Shown: in pieces, positions 36,032-46,527 of the stretch | Layout: every line of letters begins with the position of its first letter | Numbering within the stretch: position 1 is the first letter of the stretch | Source: Carnegiea gigantea | Lineage: Eukaryota > Streptophyta > Magnoliopsida > Caryophyllales > Cactaceae | DNA: 64,000 nucleotides | Assembly: GCA_029747015.1 (NCBI GenBank) | Contig: JAKOGI010000122.1 | Location: 72,501 to 136,500 of the forward strand | Reading direction: 5' to 3' | The notes under the pieces: generated by a model | Seen by the model: the letters and a program-made list of their open reading frames with translations, nothing else | What the model was told of the DNA's origin: nothing | Database searches by the model: none | Position numbers and translations under genes: made by a program

Positions 36032-37120
36032 TTACAGCTCTCTTATATTTCGGGGCGGTTTCATGCCCAGGATGGCCTGGATTTTGTCTGGGTTAGCCTC
36101 GATTCCGCGGCTGCTGATCATAAAGCCGAGGAACTCGCCCGATCCTACCACAAAGACGCACTTCTTTAGGTTAAGCTTCATGCTGAATGCCCGAAGTATT
36201 TCAAATGTCTTTCGCAGATCATCACCATGATCCCCCTCAGTCTTACTTTTTACGATCATATCGTCAATGTAGACTTCCATGGTCTGGCCAATGGGGGGCT
36301 CAAACAGTTTGCTCACCAGGCGCTGGTAGGTGACCCTTACGTTCTTTAACCCAAAGGGCATCATTTTATAACAGTGGAGGCTGCGGTCCGTGATGAACGT
36401 CTCCTTTTCTTGATCCCCTGGGCAGAGGGGTATCTGGGGATACCCGGAGAAGGCGTCCATGAAACTTAGTAAGGCATGTCCGGTCATGGCACCTACCAAC
36501 TTGTCAATTTTTGACAACGGATAACTATCCTTTGGGCAGGCCTTATTCAAATCCATGAAATCTATGCACATTCTCCAAGTCCTATTGGATTTCTTTACTA
36601 GCACTACATTCGAGATCCATTCAGGGTAGTGGCATTCTCGAATGAACCCAGCCTCCAGCAACTTCTGCACTTCAGTGTTGGCAGCAGCCGCTCTCTCCGA
36701 GTCCATATGGCGCTTTTTCTGGATAACCGGCCAGTGATAAGGGTCTACATTCAACCGGTGTTCCATCACAGTTAGGGCGATGCCTAACATCTCTTCAAGT
36801 CCGAACGCGAAGACATCTTTACACTCCCGTAAGAAGGAGAGCAATGATTGCCGATTAGGGACTGTGATATCTTTACCCAGTTGAATGGTGCTCTCGGGCT
36901 GCTCCTCTTCAAGTGGAACTTGCTCCACCTCGCCCGTAGCCTCTGGCCGAGGCCGTGGGGGTTCCACTGAGGCGAGGGTATGGATGACCAAGGCTTCAGG
37001 GATCACGGTGGCTGGTCCAGTCTTTGCCCGCTTCTCCGCCTGGGGCGGCCCATCCAGTCCATGCTCCCTCGCTCGCTCTACCAAGGGCCGGATGCTCACC
37101 AAATAACACTCCCGAGACAT
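36032..37120 (-). pseudogene. Reverse transcriptase of the Tat element (362-codon open frame)
   Basis: This is the longest pol frame in the window. A linker holds LLSFLRECKDVFAF, then the fingers and palm of a Ty3/Gypsy RT: HRLNVDPYHWPVIQKKR, EAGFIRECHYPEWISN, and KACPKDSYPLSKID. SFMDAFSGYPQIPL carries the first catalytic Asp, MMPFGLKN follows, and the catalytic YIDD is at 36260-36271. The frame ends in the connection region near PPRNIREL. The first ATG is simply the first in frame, since the ancestral polyprotein extended upstream into the protease. RT residues look intact, but flanking domains are broken and no complete polyprotein can be made. Confidence 0.9.
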
Positions 37121-37179
37121 TCGTTGGTCCCTATATATTTCGCCAATGCTGCCGTTGTCAGCCTGAAACTAAAGCTAGA

Positions 37180-37500
37180 GGAGATATGGGGTGATGACGG
37201 CCTTTACCCTGTGAAGGGTCGGATGCCCCAGAATCGCACTGTAGGCCGTGGGTACATCAATGACCAAAACATCGACCTCTAGGTTCTTAGACCTAAGCTT
37301 GTTGCCAAAACGCACCAAAAGGCGGATCATCCCCATGGGGTTTACCTCATGTCCACCAAAGCCCAAGATAGGGTGCACCAAGGGGACGATGTGACACCCA
37401 GGGTGTGCGAGTTTCTTCAGAAAGTCCCAAGTTATTATGTCGATCGAGCTTCCTGTGTCGATCAGAATTCACCAAACAATCGCACTTACTATCTTCATTT
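37180..37500 (-). pseudogene. Aspartic protease of the Tat element
   Basis: Minus-strand translation upstream of 37381 gives ILIDTGSSIDII, with the catalytic Asp-Thr-Gly intact. It continues in the frame 37175-37381 with GFGGHEVNPMG and SAILGHPTLHRVKAV, the expected flap and C-terminal motif (ILG.P) of the retropepsin fold. An in-frame stop precedes the ILIDTG segment. Confidence 0.82.
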
Positions 37501-37849
37501 CAATGACCAGAGGGTCGTTATGGGAAGAAGCACATCGTGAAGCTTCCTTTCCACCAAACACCATTGTGGGCGCTATTACATAGCGTCCTTGCTCCGTGGT
37601 AAGCACTTACTGCGTGCTTTTAAGCTGAGCCTTCCAAGCTGACGGGGTTATCCCCTTTGCATAGCCTCCTGCTATCGTGGCCACGACTTCCGTGGAGCAC
37701 TACTCATCCCGTGGCTGGGGTCGGGCAAGCTCCTGCTCTCGTCGAAGGAATCGTGGTCCTTCCTTTAGGAATTGGTCAATCTGACCCTAATCTGCCAATT
37801 CGTGAAGGGCCTTCTTCAGCTCCCGGCATTCAGTCATGGTGTGCCCGCT

Positions 37850-39400
37850 CTATTCGTGGAACTCACAATCCTTCCTGGCATTCTGCGGCTTAGGGGGCGC
37901 AGTCATAGGGCGCGGTCTTTGGAGCATGGGATGTCCTCTAACCTCCATGAGGATACTCCTGGCATCGGTGGTAAATCGGGGGTCGACTGTCTTGAACTGT
38001 GGCTTCCTTTCCCGAGAGCCGGGATTTCTATCACCGCGGTTGAAATTTTTGTCCCCTGGGCCCTTGGCCTTTTTCGGGGCGTTGGCACTGTCTGCGTAGA
38101 TCTTAGTGGCTCGGATGAAGTCTGCTGCCTTCCTCAAGGCTTCGGCCAACGTCGTCTCTTTCTGTTCAACCAGAGAGAACTTGAAGCGGCCGCTTTTAAG
38201 ACCGTTTAAGAAGGATGTGTATGCCACCCCGTCCTCCAAGTCAGGAATCAGAACCGCCTCCTGATAAAAGCGCTTGACAAACTCAGTGAGGGACTCCTAT
38301 GGCCCTTGTTTAATTTTCGACAGGTGGATATTAGTCTTCCTCTCCTTCCGACTGGCGATAAATTGGCTAACAAATTTGTCGGCCTGGTCTTGGAAGCAAG
38401 TGATGCTGCTCGGTGGCAGACCATTGAACCATGATTTCGCCACTCCCTTTAAGGTGGCTGGGTAGTGGCAGCAGTAAGCAGCATCATCTATGTTCTACAC
38501 ATACATCTGTGCCTTCTAGATCCCCATATGCTCTTCTGGGTTTGCTGTCCCATCATAAAGGTCCAACGTTGTCATATTAACTTTCCCATAGCACGGAGCA
38601 TTGATTATTTCGGCACTGAACAAGGTAGAAAGGGGGAGAGCAGCCGGCCAGGCGGCCGTTCCCCACGCCTTGATGGGAGTTTAAGGAGGACGCTCGACCT
38701 CAACGACCGAATGACTTATCCTTTCCCGGTCGTGCCTTGATGCTCTAGCGGCAGACCATTCCCCATGGCGTGGCTCCTTACCACGCGTCTCCCTCGGGGG
38801 CGGACTCCGGGTGTGGTCCCGACGGGTGCGGCGTTCTGGGCTAGACCGGCATCTGCCGGAGGCTTCTCCCCGAGACTTGGAAGTCTGTTCCTGCTCCTCG
38901 ACCCAGGCGGTCCGCCAGAAATGCGTCGCATAGGGTGTGGAAGCAGTCATTGATTTGGCCGTTGCCCCCGGCGTGGGATGGTTGTTGGGTCCCATTGCTG
39001 CGCGTCGACCTAGCTGCTCTGTATAGGGCCGACTGCTTCGGTCTGATCGAGATACTTCTCACCCCCACTCTGTGTAATGGAGAGACAGTATCCGCTCTGG
39101 TTGGCGGCAGGGCTCGCCTCCTTGGGCGGGTACGTAGTTGAAGTGAAGGAGCGGCCTGGCCAAGTTAGCCGCTTCTATAGCTCTTCTGACCTGCTCCGAA
39201 ACTTGGCGTGTGATGGCGTCTGTCATGGTAGACATGAAGTTTTTTAGGGCGTCCACCGTGACGTACGCCTCTCGTTCAGGAGGGGGCAGCCTAGCCACTC
39301 GAGGGCTTGCCGTGAACTCTCCGAAGCATCCTGCACCTCAGGGGCGAAGAGGTGTTAGCTACAAGGGCCTTATCCCTGCGAGTCCGTATCTGTGTTGCTT
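37850..39400 (-). pseudogene. gag of the Tat element, broken
   Basis: In element order: an N-terminal segment (39298-39059) with AYVTVDALKNFMS, a charged low-complexity region (38995-38681), then the Retrotrans_gag core between about 38600 and 38240 with readable LYDGTANPEEHM, YPATLKGVAKSWFNGL and LTEFVKRFYQEA. The C-terminal part (38239-37850) contains AEALRKAADFIRAT. Several stops occur in the core. Gag would form the particle. The usual zinc knuckle is not seen, which is common in this lineage. Confidence 0.82.
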
Positions 39401-39429
39401 TGCTCACTGCCATTGCTACCATTCCTTCC

Positions 39430-39447
39430 CCACAGACGGTGCCAATC
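39430..39447 (-). other. Primer binding site of the Tat element
   Basis: In element orientation GATTGGCACCGTCTGTGG directly follows the LTR end (...GAAATCA). The TTGGC(G/A)CCGTCTGTGG form is the usual primer site in plant Tat-like elements. I do not name the tRNA. Confidence 0.7.
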
Positions 39448-39963
39448 TGATTTCAAAATAAATCTCTAGAGTACGGTGGATAATGACGTGGGATGAAGGA
39501 GCGGGTTTATCTGACAGCTGGCGTGCAACACCCGACGTCCTCTTCCTGGAACAACCCCCACCTGCAAAAAGGGCAACCCCGGGTTGTGAACCGGGGAACG
39601 CATCTCCGACGGTCAAGTCAGTTTAGGGTCCGAGTCAAGGGTCAAAAGAGAGAGTGTATGTAGTGAGAGTCCAGTATATATGCCTGTCAACCCCTTTCCC
39701 GAGGAAGGTAGATGACTATTTATGCTCCTCTCGGAAGAAGGATAAAATACCAATCTCACCTGGAGTGCTCGCGTGGGCCGCCGGTCTTAGCGTGGAAGGG
39801 CCCTAGGGGGAGCCTCTAGGGTTACGTCCCAGGGCCCTCTATCTCAGACATGGGCCCAGGGAAGCCCCTAGGTGGTGTCTTAGGGCCCATTATACCAGAT
39901 GCAGGCCGTCTGTGGATCCGACTTGGTTAGGCCCAATTGGAAGAAAGCAGATTTTTCCAATCA
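39448..39963 (-). repeat. 5' LTR of the Tat element
   Basis: 516 bp from TGATTGGAAAAATCTG (at 39963, minus strand) to TTGAAATCA (at 39448). It contains the TATA-like CATAAATAG near 39720 and the conserved block CACAACCCGGGGTTGCCC near 39580. The matching 3' LTR is missing. The solo LTR at 2953-3247 is a diverged, shorter relative. Confidence 0.85.
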
Positions 39964-40379
39964 ATTTACTCTATAACTAATAACATATATTTGCAATAGA
40001 TTAACACAAAAGTAAATTAGATTTGAACATTGCTTAAGTGTGACTAATTCCGCTATTTGAATGTGACCATTTACTATGTATAATGAAAAGCAGTGACTGT
40101 TTTATAATGAAATGCAATGACAATTTTTTAAAAAAAAACAAAAAACAAAAAGACCAACCTACATATGTTGCTAATTTCTTGATCTCATCATCTGACATGA
40201 GGTGTTGGGGCAAAATGAAGGTGACGAACTTACTATCAGACATATCCTAAATGGTATCGTCCCATGTAGAACGAGCATCGATATGTATGTTGTGCTAATG
40301 AATGATCTAACATATTGGCTTGGTTTTCTTATCCACAAATTGATGCACAACTCAAAACTGCCTGCATTTACATCTTCTT

Positions 40380-41060
40380 GAATCTTGAGTTCATCATCTC
40401 ATTCATCCAACGTTGAATTAACGGCAAATCAATAGGCTTAGGAATGCCCTGAAATTCTATCCAGTGGAAATATATCAACTGAAGAATAAGAATACATCCA
40501 CAGACATTTGGGCTATCGGGATTACCTTTAGTACTATTTTCGTAGCTGGTAATGCCTTCACATAACTATTGAACACATACTCACACCAATCCAGCTTTCT
40601 TATGAGTCTGACAACCCGAACAACTTTACCTACCTTGAAATCCACGATTCGGTTTGCTGTGGGAGCCAAGAAACTAGATAACGCATATTAGCACAAAGCA
40701 TCTCTTGAAATTATCTCTTGAAATTATCCCCCCTTCTCTTGAAGCATCTTGCAATTATGGGAGAAATTCTGTCAAACTGATTGTACTTAACGAACCGCAC
40801 TTTTGTCTCCAAAACTCTTGCAACTGTTTATTGATTGAGTCTCTCATGTTGATGTCTCCTTCACTTTCATTGCAATATTCCTCAAGGGACCCAAAATGTC
40901 ACATATATCATCCAAAGTGATGAATGTGAACTTCCCAGAACTAATAGTGAACATCCTACTATGCAAGTTAAAATTACTTATCAACCACAACACCATTGCC
41001 ATTGAAGTATCTGTCAAGGTCATCCTATAGTGACCTCCAAATCCATGGATTCAATTTCCC
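40380..41060 (-). pseudogene. Relic of a plant mobile-domain/Ulp1-like gene, N-terminal part
   Basis: Minus-strand translation near 41025-40885 gives MVLWLISNF and MFTISSGKFTFITLDDICDILG. This is the pattern of the aminotransferase-like plant mobile domain and related DUF1985-type proteins, in which a short helix is followed by FT..D...ILGL. Further along, 40669-40380 gives VVRLIRKLDWCEYVFNSYV and, after a frameshift, CGCILILQLIYFH, also typical of that family (NWC.YV..., CG...LQ.FY). The frame is broken at least twice. The Tat element lies downstream, between this part and the C-terminal relic at 31900-33060. Introns cannot be excluded as the cause of some frame changes. Confidence 0.5.
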
Positions 41061-44003
41061 TTTTTTTTTTTGGCTCATTATTCAGGGATTGGATAAAATT
41101 GACCAATGTAAAAGGTTTGGACCTTGTTTCTAGCTTTTTCCTGCCTTTCCCTTTTTTTCCCCACTTTATTGCTGAAAAGTATCTCTGGGACTCGAAAAAT
41201 CAATTAGAATTAAATGTGTTGAGAACAAGTCAACCTCCCCCTTCCCCCAAAATTAACATGGCTTGGATACAACCAAAACGCCATCATCTAACTAATTACC
41301 TTGACGACACATTTGCTATTCCTTGAAATTAATGAGAATAAAATTACCCAATAAGGGTGCTTCTATGTAACTGTGGGAGTTGGCTATTATGAAAATTCCT
41401 ATTAGGAAGATGCAAAACTCACAAGGAGGACTACTACATATAAAACAATATGATTATGCTATCAACTATTTAAAAAATAATAATAAACCCCCCCCCTGCC
41501 CCCCATGAACCCCCCCCCCCAAAAAAACCCCCCTCTACACCCATTAAACTCGCCTCCGCACCCACGCACAATCCACACAATAGTTAGCTATTTAGAAAAG
41601 TGGTATTACAATTATTTACTGAATTTCATCCATATCAATGTGAAATAAACCTACATATGTTGCAAACATATCAACAATACCCTCCCCGAAAAAAAATAAA
41701 TGCCCTAGAATCCCCCCTATCCACATTATATGCCTCAGAATTCCCCAAATTAAAGCCACCTCTACAGTCCTCCCTCCAGGCCAAATAAAAATTAACATCA
41801 GCGTGAAATGTTCTAAGTTAAAATACAAAAATTATGATGACTGTTTTTAGAAACCAACGAGGGCTCATTGGGGATGAATATTGTACAGTTTTGAAGTATA
41901 AAAAAGTCATTATGACAAAAATACCACATAATAAATCATAATCAGCCAACTACTTCCATGTCTTAGGTACAATCAGTTACACCTGCTCCTTGTAATTGCC
42001 TTGATCGTAACTATGCCATTTTCCAACTAGTTTAAACCAAACCAATGTTATCCATGTATTTCTTGTAACACCCCAATTCTCAATCACGTAATTAGTCATA
42101 ATTAACTCGTCATTAGTGGTCATTATAGTAGAAGAGTTAGGGTTAGAAGGTGTTACCGTCATCCTGCGGAGGATAAGGCTTAATTGGTTTACTTTAACCT
42201 AAATATTATAACACACTTTAGCTTACATGAAAGCCAGATGGTGCTCACTTTATACTCATTCCCAACTCAAATGAAAGTCCAACAAACACAAAGCTTACAT
42301 TTGGATGACGCTTTACTTTACGAAATGTCACTGTGAGTTGGTCCAGACCCCATTGCCTATCTCATCACCTCTCTGGTGTCGTCAACAAGAACTTCACAAT
42401 TTATTTGCCTAAGAACATAAAACACAAAAATATTCAAACAATAAGCCAACACTCAACATGTTTACTCCTACATCATGAAGAAAAAAAATCATTTTCAGTA
42501 AGCGCGCGCATTTCAAATTATTTTAGTTCAAAATGAGGGAGAGAGAATTATATTAAAACTGTTACCTCTTATTATCTGAAAGTCGAACCCTAATTAACGA
42601 GCTCCTATGTACAATGCGATCTTGAGCAGTTGCACACTTATCCAACCAATTGGGAAGCTTGAGCTGAAGCCGCACAGTAAATTGATGGCCCTAAGCCCCA
42701 ATAACTAATAATTAGGGGTCCACTTGATTATATAGCAAAAAAATGGTTGAAAATAATTCATCAAGTACTTGTATATTATGAGATTTTGGTATTTATAAAA
42801 GACATGTGAGTTCTGAAAAGTATAAGCAATAAACATACCTAGAACCTTCTTTAAAATTTCTCTCCCTCTTATAATGTATTTGTTTATGGCCTGGCCATGA
42901 TGGAAATTGCCTCATTTTTGCTCAAAATATGCTTTCTAGTTAGTAGAGCTTCGAATAATCAAATAATTCTTATTAATTGCAATCCTAGGAAGTAGTCCAT
43001 AACTTAATTTTTTTTCCTTTTTGTCACTAACAACCCCATTACCATTTAGTCAAGTACATAATTAAGTTTTATTTTTCGTTCATTGTTAAATTAATCATAT
43101 TGAGCCTCTTCCTTTACTGTTATCGCTATTGTAGGTATTACTTTGTTAGTGTTACCCTCATTATTAATATGATTATTATTTTCATTATCACTATGATTAT
43201 TAATCAAGAGTACTATTGTTAGTACTAGATTTAGTAATCCTATTGTTGTCTTTATTACCATTTTGTTTTAATATAATTAACACGCATCTTTTATAACTGG
43301 CGAATCACAAATTAAATAGGTTTAGGTTAAGGCACATCCAATTTGTGGGTCTAATTTTATTTCCGATGCAAGGTATGCCTCTGGCCTAGAATCCAAGGGT
43401 TTTCAGTTTTACTGCCTCAAGTAAACCCTTATTTCTATTTATTTGGTTTAGATTGCAAATGAATCTGTCTTTTTTAATCCATTCATAATTCAACTTATGT
43501 TCCATTAACACTTAAATTCATCATTAACTCTATCATTCTCATTACTTTATTTAGCATTCTCACTCAAATTTCACATAAAAACACATTTTCATCTCCTTGA
43601 ATTAAACTCTAAAATTCATATTAAGTTAACTTGTTTTAAAATCCCCAAAAATAACATTTACGCCGTCCCTCCCATCTTCCACCGCAAGCTCCACTTCACC
43701 TTCTCCACCCCTTCCGTGCTAATATCCAATCCACACACAATCAACCTTCAACTTCGTTCAAACACAACAAAACCTCGTTTGATTTTCATATAAGCTCAAT
43801 TTCACAACCCATCTTCAAACCCGCCTTTCTCAAAAACACCCAAAGCGCTCATACATTCTAATCTCTAAAATTTATCATTATGACTTCAAATTACACCAAT
43901 CGATAATCATCTAATACTAGAAGGGCATAATTCATCAATAAACCAAGAAATAAAAGATGCAAATAATGACAGAAAATTGAAGTTCACTTCCTTTAGTGGC
44001 AAA
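41061..44003. other. Gene-free stretch with homopolymer runs
   Basis: No supported gene. C-runs occur at 41485-41533. Inverted ATTAGTCAT-like motifs occur at 42085-42125. ATTATT-rich low-complexity sequence lies at 43090-43270. Short frames at 41600-41828 and 42333-42536 lack similarity that I recognise. Confidence 0.45.
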
Positions 44004-44992
44004 TCTAGATATATAAAACAGGAGTGTCCAACTATTAAACTATCCATTGTGAGAGTGTCCATATATATAATCTAATCCTCTTAAAATATAGCTCATTAGA
44101 ATTTTTTTTAGCTAGGGCCGCAAGCCACCGAATAGATCTGCCACTACCTTCCATTCACTCAAGGAACAAGTGAAAAGGGCGGGGGAGGTTGGTGGTTTGG
44201 CTGCTAGCGGCGGTGGGCTCGGCAGGACTAGCAGCGATGGCACCTGCTAGCCTGCGGGTTGTACAGGTTAGGGGGCAGTTGTGTTGAGCTGAGAAATAGG
44301 GCAGAATATGTGGGAAAGAAAATAAGGGGGGAACCGTGCGTGGGATGAAACAGGGGTTAAGTTAGATTAAATTGATTACCCCCGCCCCCCCCCCATGTCT
44401 AGATATTTTTCTATTCTTTTAGTCCACTCTCTCCCCTTTTTTTTGAGGAAATTCCCTCTGAATATTGAGCTAATACTTGGGTAATTTTTATTAACTTCAT
44501 AAATTACTTAGAAGAAAATTACAAATTTCACTCATATTGATTAATATGTACGTTTACTTTTATTTTCATTTTGTTTACTCGCCCTACTGTTTTATTTATA
44601 TGACATGGGTAGACACATTATATTGAAAGTTAATATCTTCAAAAATTATAACTTTTAATGACCTTCACGAATATGCTAATTTTTATTTGTTTATTATAGG
44701 TTTTGAGTAATTTTATATGGAGCATGATTAGATCTTTTTTTGAGGTCATTTCGTCATCTCTATCAACTATCCCTCAGGTATTTCAAATGTTGATACGAAA
44801 TGCGAAGCTTTACTTTGTTGGATTGAAATTAACTAAAGTAATTGTAGCGGAGTAAGTTCAAGCTATTACATTTCTCCAACACACACTTTCTTGAGACAAC
44901 ATAATATACATTAAACACAATAATATTCAACTAGAAATTATGATATTTTATTTTCCCGAACCCTGCGTAAACGCGGGATGCTTGTGCACTGG
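44004..44992 (+). mobile_element. Candidate non-autonomous Helitron
   Basis: The left end after an A is TCTAGATATATAAAACAGGAG-like (44004-44024), close to plant Helitron 5' ends of the form TCTATA...TAAAA.CAGGAG. The right end has a hairpin, CCTGCG-TAAA-CGCGGG (44962-44977), followed 11 bases later by CTGG at 44989-44992, which fits the CTRR terminus. The base after the terminus is G rather than the expected T. No helicase/Rep sequence is present in the 989 bp. It needs a second copy to confirm the ends. Confidence 0.42.
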
Positions 44993-45109
44993 GCTGCCCT
45001 TATTTTCTATTATTTGCTCGAAATAAACTATTAAATTAGAATTTTAATATTATTTTATTTGTTTCATGGGAATTGGAAAACTTATGAAAATATAAATAAT
45101 TTGTTTAAG

Positions 45110-45470
45110 CAGATCAGGCTTTTGAAGTTGAACAAGGAAGGAGGAAGAAATTGACATGCAAGTTTTGGGCTCAACTTCCTTTTCTCTCTTTCTTTCTCTC
45201 TCGACACAGAGAACCCAAGAAGAACAGGGCTGGGCAGCTTCCTCTTCCCATTTTTTTTTTGACCGTTTCACTCTCTCTATCTTCACCATCAATTCTATCA
45301 TCATCATCATCAATTTGTAGCCGTTACAACTGGATCCTCTCCCATCAAATTGAGCAAATAAATGGGCATTGAAGGCAAGTCACCATGGGTCCATCAGTTA
45401 AAAAATGAAACAGGCGAGATTAATGGAGCTTGGGTGTAGGGATTCAGGGAGGAGGCTGTAGCAAATAGTA
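45110..45470 (+). other. Possible 5' UTR and first exon of a disrupted host gene
   Basis: A CT-rich block (45175-45215, TTTCTCTCTTTCTTTCTCTC) and an ATC trinucleotide run (45297-45312) precede an ATG at 45362. That frame stays open for 25 codons (MGIEGKSPWVHQLKN...) and stops at 45437-45439. CT-rich leaders before an ATG are common in plant genes. The following sequence is T-rich and intron-like, and the gag-only LTR element begins 300 bp downstream. I do not recognise the peptide and see no later exon after 54113, so this may be chance. Confidence 0.2.
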
Positions 45471-45742
45471 GAGTGGCGTTGTATTGTTTTTGTTTTCCAA
45501 TTTCAGATCTTCATGTCTCCTTTTTGTCTTTCTAATCTTCAAATCTTGTTGTTGAGCTCATTTTCATGTTTCCTTTTTGTTTAGTGAGTGTAATTGAATT
45601 CTAGGTTTGTAATTTTGAGTGAAGGCTTGACAAATCTCTGGCTTTATTTTACTTGGGGTTTCAGTGCTCATTCTCCTGTTTTTGTTCGACCTTCGAGGCA
45701 CACAGCAAGCATTCCTTTTCATTCGTTTACCTATTTTGTTTT

Positions 45743-46432
45743 TGTAGGCAGTGAAAATTTTTTCGTGCCGTACCAAAAGAAATTTAAATTAATTAATTGG
45801 GCCAACCCTTTTTAATTAATTTAATTAAGGTCAAAGACTCACAAGTCAAACCCAAAAGACTCACAAGTCAAGCCCAAAATGAAGCCCATATGACTCCAAA
45901 GTCCAAGTTCAGTCGAAATTCGCGTCAAAGTTCAAACCGAGACTCAAGACGACTATCAAGTCAAGTTACGGCCTAAAGCCCGAGCGACGCTCAAGTCATC
46001 GCGCGGTCAAAATCAAAGTCAAAGTCAAAGTCAAAGTCCTACATCGGCTCACAAGTCAAACGTCAAGATCGACTCTCAAGTCAACGTCTGGTCAAAGTTC
46101 GAGGCGACCTCCAAGTCGATGCTCAGCCTAAGCCCGGGAGACTCCCAAGTCAAAGTCAAAGTCAAAACAAACGAAAGTCAAGGCAGTCTAGGGTAAAGCC
46201 TGATTGAAAGGCCCAAAACCTAGGTCAAGGCCCAAAACCCAAGTGAAGGCCTGTCTTGACTTTCAAAGGGGAGGTTTTTCTATAAATAGGTCCCCTACCC
46301 CTCTTTGTTGAGAGGTTGGAAAACTCCATTCTTGAAAGAGAAAGAATCAGAGGATTGTATTCAATAAAGATTGCACCCAATTCAAATCAATTGAATTCTA
46401 TAAAAATTCAATCTTTGTAATTTATGATTACA
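45743..46432 (+). repeat. 5' LTR of the gag-only element
   Basis: Starts TGTAGGCAGTGAAAA and ends TTTATGATTACA. It contains runs of the hexamer GTCAAA (about 46015-46040 and 46150-46172) and many CAAGTCAA units. A TATA box TATAAATAG lies near 46281, followed by a leader with GTTGAGAGGTTGG. Confidence 0.93.
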
Positions 46433-46434
46433 AA

Positions 46435-46453
46435 TTTGGCACGCTCGGTGGGA
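46435..46453 (+). other. Primer binding site of the gag-only element
   Basis: TTTGGCACGCTCGGTGGGA follows the LTR by two bases. TTGGCACGC(T/C)CGGTGGGA is a familiar primer site in plant Gypsy-type elements. The tRNA is not named here. Confidence 0.75.
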
Positions 46454-46527
46454 CATCTCAACCTCTCATCTCTTTCTCTTAAAAATCAAGACTTCTAAGT
46501 CACAAGCACATCATCTTCGACGGAGAT

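Larger units (their letters stand above)
34690..39963 (-). mobile_element. Ty3/Gypsy retrotransposon of the Tat lineage, 3'-truncated
   Basis: Minus-strand element with a 5' LTR (39448-39963), primer site, gag (39300-37850), protease (37480-37180), RT (37120-36032), RNase H (36000-35640), a second RNase H-like domain (about 35560-35300) and the zinc-binding start of integrase (34996-34690). The extra RNase H domain after the first is a hallmark of the plant Tat group. The sequence stops matching shortly after the GYYCTKDAL segment, so the integrase core, C-terminus and 3' LTR are absent. No target duplication can be tested. It is GC-richer than its surroundings. Its LTR family also left the solo LTR at 2953-3247. 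Confidence 0.88.
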
